A stretch of 64,000 bases of DNA. It comes from Oscillatoriaceae cyanobacterium M7585_C2015_266 (GTDB lineage Bacteria > Cyanobacteriota > Cyanobacteriia > Cyanobacteriales > Oscillatoriaceae). The position numbers were made by a program, and so were the translations under genes. The DNA is taken from NCBI GenBank assembly GCA_015295835.1, contig DVEG01000027.1, forward strand, positions 1 through 64,000, written 5' to 3'. A model generated the notes under the pieces. It was not told the origin of the DNA. It ran no database searches and saw only the letters and a program-made list of their open reading frames with translations. Position 1 is the first letter of the stretch, and each line of letters starts with the position of its first letter. This document shows positions 16,711 through 25,215 of the stretch, in pieces.

Positions 16711-17799
16711 ATGAAGCTACGTCCTTTCACGGTTGTATTGATAGTGCCAACGGGGATTGGGGCGACAATCGGGGGCTATGCAGGAGACGCACTACCAGTT
16801 GCCAGAGCGATAGCTGAGTGTTGCGAACGCCTGATTACCCACCCAAATGTCCTCAACGGCGCGCAGATGTATTGGTTATTACCCAACACATTGTATGTAG
16901 AAGGGTATGCTCTTGATAAATTTGCCGCTGGCAGTTGGGGATTGCGGGCTGTACATCAGAATCGGATAGGTTTAATTTTAGACTGTGCGCTTGAAGAAGA
17001 ATTAAGACTGCGACACCTGCAAGCAGCGGAGGCAGCAAGAGCGACTTTAGGATTAAATCTGACAGATTATGTTCTCACAGACGCGCCTTTAGGAGTGGAA
17101 CTGCGGCGAGCGCCTACGGGGGCTTCTTGGGGAACGCTCGCCAATCCCGACAGTTTACTGCGCGCCGCCGAAGTGTTAATAAATCGAGCCAAAGCAGAAG
17201 CGCTCGCTGTTGTTGCCCGTTTCCCAGACAATCTAGACAGTGAGGAGTTACAGCAGTACCGTCGCGGGCAGGGAGTTGATCCCCTCGCCGGTGCAGAAGC
17301 CGTCATCAGCCACCTAATTGTCCGAGAATTTCATATTCCCTGCGCCCACGCTCCCGCCCTTAAGCCTCTTCCTCTTGATCCACACTTATCGCCGCGAGCT
17401 GCTGCCGAAGAACTGGGCTACACTTTTCTTCCCTGTGTTCTCGTCGGTCTGAGTCAAGCACCTCAGTACATTACCACAAAATCAGAGTTTTGTCAACCAT
17501 CAGACGTGTGGGCGGCACAAGTAGATGCTGTAGTCATTCCGGCAACCGCCTGCGGCGGTAGCGCTGTTTTGAGCTTGAGTCAGCTTAAAAATGTACAAAT
17601 TATCGCCGTCAGTGAAAACGAAACCACTATGCAAGTTCCGCCAGAAAAACTGGGAATCAAAGCTGTGCGGGTAAACTCGTATTTAGAGGCGCTGGGCGTT
17701 TTAGTTGCTCGTCGCGCCGGCGTCAGTACTGTTGCGCTCAGCCCCTCTATCTCCTGCTTGCATCGTTTGCAAGTTAACCAATTCGCATCCACACCATAA
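16711..17799 (+). CDS. DUF3326 domain-containing protein
   Basis: This 362-residue cytosolic protein begins PFTVVLIVPTGIGATIGGYA and includes HPNVLNGAQMYWLLPNTLYV, DYVLTDAPLGVE and AVVIPATACGGSAVLS, which I recognise as the cyanobacterial and plant DUF3326 family. Conserved Asn, Asp and Gly clusters suggest an enzyme, but the reaction is unknown to me. The stop is seven bases from the ATG of a CPBP-family membrane protein, so the pair is probably one operon. Confidence 0.8.
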   Translation: MKLRPFTVVLIVPTGIGATIGGYAGDALPVARAIAECCERLITHPNVLNGAQMYWLLPNTLYVEGYALDKFAAGSWGLRAVHQNRIGLILDCALEEELRLRHLQAAEAARATLGLNLTDYVLTDAPLGVELRRAPTGASWGTLANPDSLLRAAEVLINRAKAEALAVVARFPDNLDSEELQQYRRGQGVDPLAGAEAVISHLIVREFHIPCAHAPALKPLPLDPHLSPRAAAEELGYTFLPCVLVGLSQAPQYITTKSEFCQPSDVWAAQVDAVVIPATACGGSAVLSLSQLKNVQIIAVSENETTMQVPPEKLGIKAVRVNSYLEALGVLVARRAGVSTVALSPSISCLHRLQVNQFASTP

Positions 17800-17805
17800 A
17801 ATCCC

Positions 17806-18369
17806 ATGGAACCCCTGACGCGTGTTGAAATTTTAGGGTATATGGGGGTGACAGCAGTTATTTTGCTGGCGATCGCCAAGCTATGGCTGCACCTCAGAAC
17901 TGTATCTATGCTCCCCGTCAGTTGGGCAGGGCTGGCATTGCCTTTAGCCCTGGGCATCGGGTTAGCTATTACCCTAGGCAGTGCCATTATTTACCGTGTT
18001 TGGCCTGCTTACCGTCATAGCGCAGATTTCTACTTAAATTTGGTACTCAAACCCTTAGAGTGGCCTGATTTGCTCTGGCTGGGATTGCTACCCGGATTGA
18101 GCGAAGAATTACTGTTTCGCGGCGTGATGCTGTCTGATTTCGGACTGAATGTCCCCGCTTTAGTCATCTCTAGCATTTTGTTTGGTATCCTGCACTTCAG
18201 CGGGCCGCAACAGTGGCCCTATGTCATTTGGGCAACTGTTGTGGGGCTGTTGTTGGGAACTAGTGCCCTAGCAACGGGTAATTTATTAGTGCCAATCGGC
18301 GCTCACATTATTACTAATTTAATTTCCAGTTGCATTTGGAAACTGGCGCAGGCAAAGGCAAATAGTTAA
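17806..18369 (+). CDS. CPBP-family intramembrane glutamic protease
   Basis: A 187-residue membrane protein with about five hydrophobic helices. The family signature is PGLSEELLFRGVML (E-E-x3-R) near residues 98-111, then FGILHFSG (the F-x3-H motif) and GAHIITNLIS (H-x3-N) at the C-terminus. These Glu and His residues form the active site of the Rce1/CAAX-protease-like family. It follows the DUF3326 gene by six bases. The ATG gives a first helix without a signal peptide, as expected for a polytopic protein. Confidence 0.9.
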   Translation: MEPLTRVEILGYMGVTAVILLAIAKLWLHLRTVSMLPVSWAGLALPLALGIGLAITLGSAIIYRVWPAYRHSADFYLNLVLKPLEWPDLLWLGLLPGLSEELLFRGVMLSDFGLNVPALVISSILFGILHFSGPQQWPYVIWATVVGLLLGTSALATGNLLVPIGAHIITNLISSCIWKLAQAKANS

Positions 18370-18389
18370 GATTAGACTAACCAGTTGTT

Positions 18390-19082
18390 TTACTGCTGTT
18401 CAGCTAAGGGACTCCAACCAGCACTCAAAGCCGCCGCTAAGGCGATCGCTTGGGGTAAAATTTGGTGTTCCTGTACCTGAATACGCTCATGCAGGGTTTC
18501 AGGGGTGTCGTCGGGCAACACAGGCACCGCTGCCTGCATTAAAATCGGGCCACTGTCAACTTCTAAACGAGCAATATGAACGGTACAACCGGTGATTTTC
18601 ACGCCTGCTTTGAGAGCATCTTCTACCCCGTGAGCGCCGGGAAAGCTTGGTAATAAGCTGGGATGGATGTTGATAATCTTTTCAGGAAAGGCGTCAAAAA
18701 CAACCTGGGTAAGAATCCGCATCCATCCCGCCATCACTACCCATTCCACATCATATTGCCGCAGAGTTTTGACAATTTCGGTATCTAAATCTTCACGGCG
18801 CTTGTAGTCGCGATGGTTGTGGAGAATTGCGGGAATGCCCCACTTTTCAGCACGTGCAGCTACTTTCGCTCCGGGATTGTTGTAGATTAGTACTTGAATT
18901 TTAGCGTTAAGCTTATTGGCGGCGATCGCTTCCTGTACTGCCTCAAAATTTGTACCATTCCCAGACGCCAGAATACCCAATTTCAGCGGAGAGCCTTTCA
19001 GATGTCTTGCCGCAAAGTCGGCTGGAAGGGCAGGAGAAATAAAACTGGGGGTTGAACGAGCTGAGGCGGAATGGGAACTCAT
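18390..19082 (-). CDS. purN: Phosphoribosylglycinamide formyltransferase
   Basis: This catalyses the N10-formyl-THF-dependent formylation of GAR in purine synthesis. Starting at the ATG at 19082 the product is about 230 residues. It has an N-terminal leader of about 30 residues, longer than E. coli PurN, then LGILASGNGTNFEAV (phosphate loop), MAGWMRIL, and the catalytic INIHPSLLPSFPG with the Asn and His, followed by GCTVHIARLEVDSGPIL with the catalytic Asp. The reading frame stays open to 19091 but begins there with a TTG, so the ATG is preferred. Confidence 0.93.
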   Translation of the reverse strand: MSSHSASARSTPSFISPALPADFAARHLKGSPLKLGILASGNGTNFEAVQEAIAANKLNAKIQVLIYNNPGAKVAARAEKWGIPAILHNHRDYKRREDLDTEIVKTLRQYDVEWVVMAGWMRILTQVVFDAFPEKIINIHPSLLPSFPGAHGVEDALKAGVKITGCTVHIARLEVDSGPILMQAAVPVLPDDTPETLHERIQVQEHQILPQAIALAAALSAGWSPLAEQQ

Positions 19083-19257
19083 GGCAAACAAGCACGTGGA
19101 ATTTTATCTACTTATTGTGATATTATGATGGAAATGCGATCGCTTTTCTTTCTGCCGAGGTAAAATCTAAAGGCCAATTTAGCAGCCTCATCCCCCCGCC
19201 AGAAAAACGAAAAACAGCCTATACGTTAAATAATAAATATTAGCCAATGATAACAAA

Positions 19258-19953
19258 ATGATAACTAATTTTAATGATTTTAAAATTTTTTTGCGAATAA
19301 ATATAGGGGATAATCCGTGGTTATATCAAATATACAGTATTAAAAATAACTTACGTCCCCTGTTAGTAAACCGTCGAACTCAAATAGTGATAGAGGGATT
19401 TCCACGCTCAGCTAACACCTTTTCATTTTTATTATTTAAGACAGCTAACCAGAATGTGAGAGTAGCTCACCACATTCACTTATCGGCACAGATTATTAAA
19501 GCAGTTAATTTGAAAATCCCAACAGTAGTTTTAGTGAGAGAACCCAAAGATGCGATCGCTTCATATTTAATCTTTGAACCCAGAAATTCAGAAGAATTAT
19601 GTTTAAAATATTACATTAAATTTTACAAATCGATTCTCCCGTATAAAGCAGGTTACGTAGTCGCTACATATAAACAGGTAATTCAGAATTTTAACATTGT
19701 TATAAAAAAAGTAAATAGACGTTTTGGTACAAATTATAATATTATATATAATGTGCAAGAAGCGGGAAATAATGTATTAAAGGAAATAGAAAAATTATCA
19801 ACTAATCCTTTTAAAGCAAATTGTCCAAAACCGGAAAGAAGTTCTCTAAAAGATTATTTTCTACAAAAAATATGCCATCCCAAAAATAAACATCTTTTAC
19901 AAGAAGCGGAAACAATTTATAATCAATTTGTACAGATAGAACAGGAGCAGTAA
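19258..19953 (+). CDS. Sulfotransferase-like P-loop protein
   Basis: A 231-residue protein. EGFPRSANTFSFLLFKTA near residues 46-63 resembles the PAPS 5'-phosphosulfate loop of sulfotransferases (G-x-P-R-S-(G/A)-(N/S)-T), and VVLVREPKDAIASYLIF near 91-107 matches the 3'-phosphate R-x-P-x-D-x-x-x-S-x element. The gene is noticeably AT-rich with Lys-, Asn- and Ile-rich codons, unlike purN beside it, which points to recent transfer. Cyanobacterial members of this class modify extracellular polysaccharides or small molecules. It could also be a nucleotide-binding homologue without sulfotransferase activity. Confidence 0.65.
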   Translation: MITNFNDFKIFLRINIGDNPWLYQIYSIKNNLRPLLVNRRTQIVIEGFPRSANTFSFLLFKTANQNVRVAHHIHLSAQIIKAVNLKIPTVVLVREPKDAIASYLIFEPRNSEELCLKYYIKFYKSILPYKAGYVVATYKQVIQNFNIVIKKVNRRFGTNYNIIYNVQEAGNNVLKEIEKLSTNPFKANCPKPERSSLKDYFLQKICHPKNKHLLQEAETIYNQFVQIEQEQ

Positions 19954-19958
19954 GATTG

Positions 19959-21029
19959 CTACTTTTGTTCAGGGTGTTCAGACTCTTGCGCGCCTGCACC
20001 GAGTTGATTGATAGTGGAAATCATTTGATACAAGCGCCCGAAGTCTCGCTGATTGAAGTGTAAAACCAAGCGGGGTAAGTTAAAGGTTTCGTCGCCTATT
20101 TCTTGAGGGAGTGCCCGACTTTTTTCAATTTTTCCTTTGACGAGGATGTCGCTGAAATTTTCGTTTAAGTATTTGATCGCTGCGTCTGAAAGTTCTGTTT
20201 TCAGACGGATGACATAGAGATCTTTAACATAGCGGCTGGAGTGATAGACGCGGTAGAAGCTAGTGATAGCGGCACAGGCTACGTCTACATTATCAGCGAT
20301 TGTATAGAGGCTAGTGTCATCTGGACTAATCAGCCCGCGTCGGATCAGCTGTTTGTGAATAAAATTATTCAAGTCGTGCCAGTAGTTGCCGCCTGGCACA
20401 TCCATTAGCACTACTGGCAGAGGGCCAAACCTTCCCGTCTGGCTCAAAGTAATACATTCAAAAGATTCATCGAGGGTGCCAAAACCGCCGGGGAAAAGAG
20501 CGATCGCGTCACTTTCGCGCAAGAAAAACAACTTGCGGGTAAAGAAATATTTAAAGACAATCAGCTTATGATCCCCGGCGATAAACGGATTTGCTCCTTG
20601 CTCAAAAGGCAGAGAGATATTCAACCCGAAAGACTTTGAAGCTCCCGCTCCTTGGTTACCTGCTTGCATGATCCCCCCGCCCGCGCCAGTTATTACCATA
20701 AAACCCAGCTCAGCAACACGACGAGCAAATTCGACTGCTAGGTTGTATTCCGGGGTATTAGGGCAGATGCGAGCCGAGCCGAAAACAGTAATTTTGCGAA
20801 TGTGTCGGTAGGGATAAAAGATACGGAATGCTCGTTCCATATCTTCGAGACAAGCCGAGAGAATCTTCCAGTCGAGCCGCTCGATCTCTTCTTTGGCAAT
20901 GCGCGCCAGCGCCCTGAGGGAGCGTTCGAGAAATTTCCCATATTTATAATTGGGTAGTTTCTCGATTAATTCACTAAGCTCAGCATAGAGGGACTCAGTG
21001 GATTGGAAATCGGGGAATGAAGAAGACAT
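19959..21029 (-). CDS. LOG family (TIGR00730-type Rossmann) protein
   Basis: This 356-residue protein has the cytokinin-activating LOG signature LFPGGFGTLDE (P-G-G-x-G-T-x-x-E), preceded by GAGGGIMQAGNQGAG. LOG enzymes release the free base from cytokinin ribotides or cleave other nucleoside monophosphates. An N-terminal extension of about 90 residues (YAELSELIEKLPNYKYGKFL) and a long C-terminal region go beyond the roughly 190-residue plant-type LOG, as in the longer cyanobacterial form. The C-terminus ends in a stretch of Glu, His and Pro. It runs tail to tail with the sulfotransferase-like gene. Confidence 0.85.
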   Translation of the reverse strand: MSSSFPDFQSTESLYAELSELIEKLPNYKYGKFLERSLRALARIAKEEIERLDWKILSACLEDMERAFRIFYPYRHIRKITVFGSARICPNTPEYNLAVEFARRVAELGFMVITGAGGGIMQAGNQGAGASKSFGLNISLPFEQGANPFIAGDHKLIVFKYFFTRKLFFLRESDAIALFPGGFGTLDESFECITLSQTGRFGPLPVVLMDVPGGNYWHDLNNFIHKQLIRRGLISPDDTSLYTIADNVDVACAAITSFYRVYHSSRYVKDLYVIRLKTELSDAAIKYLNENFSDILVKGKIEKSRALPQEIGDETFNLPRLVLHFNQRDFGRLYQMISTINQLGAGAQESEHPEQK

Positions 21030-21287
21030 CGAGGGAATTCATCGGGCTGCTCCTCTATTGTACCCAGCTTGTGCGAGAAAAAGTCTTTGCTCAAACATTT
21101 TGCCCTATCAATTATCCTAGCCGGGCAATAAAATGACCCCTCTCTAACAGAGACTAGAGCGGGGCAAATTAGCAATACCCTGATTGATTTTATATAACCC
21201 TGACTTTTGAGAACAATTAGCAGCCAGGGATTAAGACAGTTTTTTGAGCAAGCCAAAACACCTTTGTTTAGTTCTGGCTGATTAGGG

Positions 21288-21611
21288 TTAGATGTATTTT
21301 TCCAGTGTCGCTGCCAGAGTAGTTTTGGGAACTGCGCCAACCACCATATCAACCCGCTGTCCCTCCTTAAAAATCATCAGCGTGGGAATGCTGCGGATCC
21401 CATATTGGCTGGCCACGCCTGGATTCTCATCTGTATTCACCTTAACGACCTTTAATTGTCCTGCGTATTGCGCAGCGATTTCATCAACCACTGGAGCGAC
21501 CATCCGGCACGGGCCACACCAAGGGGCCCAGAAATCAACTAAAACAGGAAGTTCGCTCTCAAGCACCTCTTGCTTAAATGTGGCGTCTGTAACTTGTGTG
21601 GCTACTGACAT
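21288..21611 (-). CDS. trxA: Thioredoxin
   Basis: A 107-residue m-type thioredoxin with active site [10 protein letters not shown] (C32 and C35), cis-Pro segment GIRSIPTLM, and an Asp in LPVLVDF. The length is exact for the family. It reduces target disulfides in light-dependent redox regulation. It lies on the same strand as guaB3, downstream of it and of the Yfr1 RNA, an order known for cyanobacteria. Confidence 0.96.
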   Translation of the reverse strand: MSVATQVTDATFKQEVLESELPVLVDFWAPWCGPCRMVAPVVDEIAAQYAGQLKVVKVNTDENPGVASQYGIRSIPTLMIFKEGQRVDMVVGAVPKTTLAATLEKYI

Positions 21612-21837
21612 GCCTGATAATCCCTTTTTCTATATTGTCTTTGAATTGCTTATTGTACCATCTTTGCCAGCCTAGATGGCGACGCCGAGGGATACACATC
21701 CCAACAGTATTGTTTCCACAGGCAGATTTGTAATTCTTCCTGATGCCACCTTCTAGGAGTTGTCAAAGTTTTGTACTATCCTCCTCAGCAGGATTAGGCT
21801 AGCACGTGACTTATTGCCTCTTAAACTCTCGATTAGT

Positions 21838-21910
21838 TAAGGAACCGCCCGAACGATGGTCCGGGCGGAGTGTGGTGTGAGGAGTGAACGGAAACATGCG
21901 TCTCCGCTTC
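21838..21910 (-). ncRNA. yfr1: Yfr1 small regulatory RNA
   Basis: On the minus strand the sequence reads a 5' hairpin (CGGAGACGCATGTTTCCG), then a single-stranded region with the invariant Yfr1 core CACTCCTCACACCACACT, then a 3' terminator hairpin CCGCCCG...CGGGCGG (21845-21868) and TTCCTTAA. This order of two hairpins around an ACTCCTCACAC core is the known Yfr1 structure, and Yfr1 lies between trxA and guaB in several cyanobacteria. It base-pairs with target mRNAs such as porins in other species. End positions are estimates. Confidence 0.88.
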
Positions 21911-22050
21911 AATATTATTGTATGCCACTGATTCGGTTGATGTCTGGATTGTGGTGAAAAATTTTCCACATTTCCGCCAGCAGTGGTACTCAGCCTGCTC
22001 TTGCCCAGCATCATTCGCAATGTGGCAGTTTAATCGGGGATGGCAGTTTG

Positions 22051-23214
22051 CTATTTGCCCATGCCGAGTTGCTGGGCTTTTTGGTAGACCTTGCCTTCTG
22101 TTAATAGGGAAGGAGCGATCGCCACCTCAACCTGCTGCATCTCCTTAATATTCTTCGCTCCCAAAGTGCCCATACTGGTTTTCAGCGCCCCCAACAAATT
22201 GTGAGTGCCGTCATCCAGTTGAGCCGGTCCGCGCAGGATTTGTTCCAGGGTGCCAGTAGTACCTACACGAATCCGCGTGCCCCTAGGCAGCACCGGGCTT
22301 GGAGTCGCCATGCCCCAGTGATAGCCGCGACCTGGGGCTTCTTTCGCTCTGGCAAACGGAGAACCGATCATCACCCCATCTGCTCCGCAAGCGATGCACT
22401 TACAGACATCGCCACCAGTAATCAAGCCGCCATCAGCAATCACTACCACATATTTACCTGTCTGCTGATAAAAATCATCGCGAGCCGCCGCACAGTCAGC
22501 CACCGCCGTTGCTTGCGGCACACCGATTCCCAAAACTCCGCGAGAGGTACAAGCCGCACCAGGACCAATTCCCACTAGAATTCCAGCCGCCCCCGCCTTC
22601 ATCAAATTGAGGGCGACTTCGTATGTGACGCAATTTCCCAATATCACCGGCATTGGCATTTCTTTACAGAAAGATGCCAGATCCAGGGGCGTCACCGATT
22701 CCGGTGACAGGTGGGCTGTCGAAACTACTGTCGCCTGTACAAAAAATAGGTCGGCCCCTGCTTTCGCTACAACGGAAGCGTATTTGACGGCTCCAGCCGG
22801 TGTGGCACTGACTGCCGCTATACCACCTTGCTCTTTTATTTCCCGTATTCGCTGTTCGATTAATTCTAGTTTTATCGGCTCTGCGTAGAGCTCCTGCATC
22901 AAGGTGACAAACTCATCCTTGCCTACTGATACAATGCGATCCAATATCGGTTCTGGATCGGCATAGCGGGTTTGGATCCCCTCTAAGTTGAGTACGCCCA
23001 GCGCTCCCAGTTTTGACAGTAAAACTGCCATGCGTACATCTACTACCCCGTCCATCGCGCTTGCAATAATAGGTATTTCGCGCTCTATGCCCCCTATCTG
23101 CCAGCGGGTGTCTGTCAAGCTCGGATCGAGTGTTCGCTGACCTGGTACTAGGGCTATTTCATCAATCCCATAAGCTCTGCGAGCTTTCTTGCCGCGCCCA
23201 ATTTGAATATCCAC
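22051..23214 (-). CDS. guaB3: GuaB3-family IMP dehydrogenase-related protein
   Basis: A 387-residue protein, start codon GTG, that covers the IMPDH TIM barrel without the CBS regulatory pair. Visible features are GIDEIALVPGQRTLDP at the start, IASAMDGVVDVRMAVL, and the active-site loop GIGPGAACTSRGVLGIG with the Cys, then ADGGLITGGDVCKCIACGAD and GSPFARAKEAPGRGYHW. GuaB3 proteins are a separate branch found in cyanobacteria and actinobacteria that can work as GMP reductase-like enzymes rather than true IMPDH. Yfr1 lies 140 bases downstream. Confidence 0.9.
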   Translation of the reverse strand: MDIQIGRGKKARRAYGIDEIALVPGQRTLDPSLTDTRWQIGGIEREIPIIASAMDGVVDVRMAVLLSKLGALGVLNLEGIQTRYADPEPILDRIVSVGKDEFVTLMQELYAEPIKLELIEQRIREIKEQGGIAAVSATPAGAVKYASVVAKAGADLFFVQATVVSTAHLSPESVTPLDLASFCKEMPMPVILGNCVTYEVALNLMKAGAAGILVGIGPGAACTSRGVLGIGVPQATAVADCAAARDDFYQQTGKYVVVIADGGLITGGDVCKCIACGADGVMIGSPFARAKEAPGRGYHWGMATPSPVLPRGTRIRVGTTGTLEQILRGPAQLDDGTHNLLGALKTSMGTLGAKNIKEMQQVEVAIAPSLLTEGKVYQKAQQLGMGK

Positions 23215-23551
23215 GCTTACTCGTTCCCAAGACTATTATTATTTTTAGTAAGCGTATCAAATTGTGCAGAAAAATTGTTTTCGGTCAAGTTGAAGATTTT
23301 TGGAATTCCCACTTGCTCCCTACTCTGGCCTTTTCTTAAGTATTTATACTTATTTACTTTCATTATTCATAATATCTCACTCTAGAGGAAACTGCTGAGT
23401 ACAAAAGTGAATACACGACAAAAAAATAGTCCCCATGACAAGCGCAACTACAAACCACAATAAAATTGCGAGTATTTATACGAATTTTAATGATGATGAT
23501 TCAGGGAAAAACCGTATCTGTAGAAAAGGATACAAAAACTGTGACAATATT
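23215..23551. other. Intergenic spacer
   Basis: AT-rich spacer between the guaB3 start and the COP23 gene end. No ORF, strong hairpin or tRNA seen. It should hold the guaB3 promoter. Confidence 0.5.
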
Positions 23552-24214
23552 TTACCTATTTTCAAGGCCCGGTAACGCACACTTATAATGATTAATTTTA
23601 TTGGCAAATTTAGCACCAAAAAATTGATTTTCCCACACTTCCAAGTTAAGATATGGTTGCCTGTTGATGTCAAAGCTGGGATTTCCTGCCAATTGAAAAA
23701 AGTTGCTTTCACAGCCCTGGGGATTAACACCAGTCAATTTTATTAAAAATTCTTCTGGTTTTCTGGCATACCGTTCGGCATCTTTTTTATTCAAACTAAA
23801 AATTATATTTTCCTGGTTACAACCTTTTCGTGAATTATTGACTATACACATTACTGTTTCACCGCTGACTCTTCCCATTGTCAAAAACAAGCTTTTAAAA
23901 TTCCCGCCATTTTCTGCTACTTTTTCGTTTAGGCGTTGGGATAAATTGTTGCAAGCTTTTTCTTGGGAAATTTTAATATCAAAATTTTCTCTCTCCCATA
24001 AAAATAATGCTGCTTCTTTTTTACCTTTTTGAACGACGGTTATAAAATAATCATTACCGTAAGGAATACATTTAAAAAAAATTATTTCTTTCGATGGAGT
24101 TGGCTGAGTAATTAGAGTTGGAGGAAAAATGGTTTGAGATAAGGCTGTATGTGCCCCATAATCTGAAAAAGTCAGAGAGGCTATTAAAATTCTCTCTAGC
24201 ACCTTAAGTAACAT
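23552..24214 (-). CDS. COP23 domain-containing exported protein
   Basis: A 220-residue protein starting with a hydrophobic signal (LLKVLERILIASLTFSD) and a Ser/Ala-rich cleavage region. The mature part has the layout of the circadian oscillating protein COP23 family: a Cys in FFKCIPYG, LFLWERENFDIKISQ, ACNNLSQRLNEKVAENGG, LFLTMG and TVMCIVNNSRKGCNQ, and a later Cys pair. The several Cys suggest disulfides outside the cytosol. COP23 was named for a rhythmically expressed membrane-associated protein; function here is unknown. The C-terminal half after about residue 170 (ANKINHYKCALPGL) is not typical. Confidence 0.8.
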   Translation of the reverse strand: MLLKVLERILIASLTFSDYGAHTALSQTIFPPTLITQPTPSKEIIFFKCIPYGNDYFITVVQKGKKEAALFLWERENFDIKISQEKACNNLSQRLNEKVAENGGNFKSLFLTMGRVSGETVMCIVNNSRKGCNQENIIFSLNKKDAERYARKPEEFLIKLTGVNPQGCESNFFQLAGNPSFDINRQPYLNLEVWENQFFGAKFANKINHYKCALPGLENR

Positions 24215-24860
24215 AAACTAACCTTAGCTCTCCTTCACCGCTCTAATTGGCGTTGCCTCTCACAAAAAGTAATTAAATTACCTAATTTTTCCTCCTATAA
24301 AATATAGTGATGCTCTGTATAGATGCTATGTATATCTAAATTGTTCCCGTTATCCGCAATTCTATTGATCTGAAAAGATGTATTTTTTACACTAGCCGCC
24401 AGCATGGGGAAAGTAAAACGCCCTCTGGAGGGTGGCTGGGATCGTAAAAGTGGCGATTCCGTGTAAACTGTAACAGTGGAAAATCCGCACCTTTCCAGCA
24501 CTTAATTAAGATTTTCAATTATTTTGACGCCAATATTACTTAAAAGTTTCGGAGGTTTCTTGTTAGTTTTAGGGATTCTGTTTTTCCAGAGACTGGGTTG
24601 CAAAATATTTAAATTTGAAAAATATATATTTTCAAAAACTTACAGTTTTTGTAAAAATGAAAATATATTTAAGGGGCTAATGGAGAAAAGAATTTCTCTG
24701 TAAAGGGGCTAAAAATGAGGATGAGGGCCTTAAGAGGGCCATCGGCTGGAGCGCTGCCAAAAATATCAAAAAATTTCTCTCGAAACAAAGAGATTTCTCT
24801 TGCTGTTGGCAGTGCTGAGAGTGTCTGCTAAAGTCTTTTCATGACTACACGCGAGCCATT
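24215..24860. other. Long intergenic region upstream of moaD-mutS2
   Basis: About 650 bases with no ORF I believe in; a 68-codon frame at 24295-24501 on the minus strand lacks a plausible start signal. Features seen: a small hairpin CCCTCTGGAGGG near 24420, two copies of AGGGGCTA around 24671-24708, and a long-range inverted repeat at 24750-24816. It could contain an untranslated leader or an unannotated RNA. Confidence 0.5.
24750..24816. repeat. Inverted repeat enclosing a second short stem
   Basis: AGCGCTGCCAA and TTGGCAGTGCT pair over 11 positions with one G-T. They enclose TTTCTCT...AGAGAT, which can form a smaller inner stem. It lies 45 bases upstream of the moaD start and may be a regulatory leader structure or a protein-binding site. 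Confidence 0.5.
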
Positions 24861-25154
24861 ATGAAAGAGACTGCTGTTTATCCAACCCTTCCTATGTCTG
24901 AACCTTCTATAACTGTGACTGTCAAACTATTTGCCGCCTATCAAGAAGCGTATGGCGTGCCAGAATTGCGCCTAGAATTTCCCGCCAATACATCTGTAAG
25001 CGCTGTGTTGGCTTACCTGATTGCTGAAAAGCCGCAACTGGAATGCTGGCGGGATGTTACTGGTTTTGGCGTTAATCTGGAATTTGTTTCTTCTGACACT
25101 GTTTTACATGATGGTGATGAGGTTGTGTTGATTCCTCCTGTCAGCGGCGGTTAG
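24861..25154 (+). CDS. moaD: MoaD/ThiS-family ubiquitin-like sulfur carrier
   Basis: A 97-residue protein (or 86 from the internal Met at 24894) with the beta-grasp pattern ITVTVKLFAAYQEAYG, then LRLEFPANTSVSAVLAYLIA and the C-terminal DGDEVVLIPPVSGG. The Gly-Gly end is the site of adenylation and thiocarboxylation. MoaD donates sulfur in molybdopterin synthase, and this one is probably its small subunit, although moaE is not in the window. It lies 28-61 bases from the mutS2 start and may be co-transcribed. Confidence 0.85.
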   Translation: MKETAVYPTLPMSEPSITVTVKLFAAYQEAYGVPELRLEFPANTSVSAVLAYLIAEKPQLECWRDVTGFGVNLEFVSSDTVLHDGDEVVLIPPVSGG

Positions 25155-25215
25155 ATTTAGTTTTTGGTCTTAAAATATCTTAATGATACGTTATTTTAGA
25201 GGTGGCCTGCAAGCT

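Noticed and set aside
24295-24501. A 68-codon minus-strand ORF
   Set aside because: No ribosome binding site or family-like sequence; probably chance.
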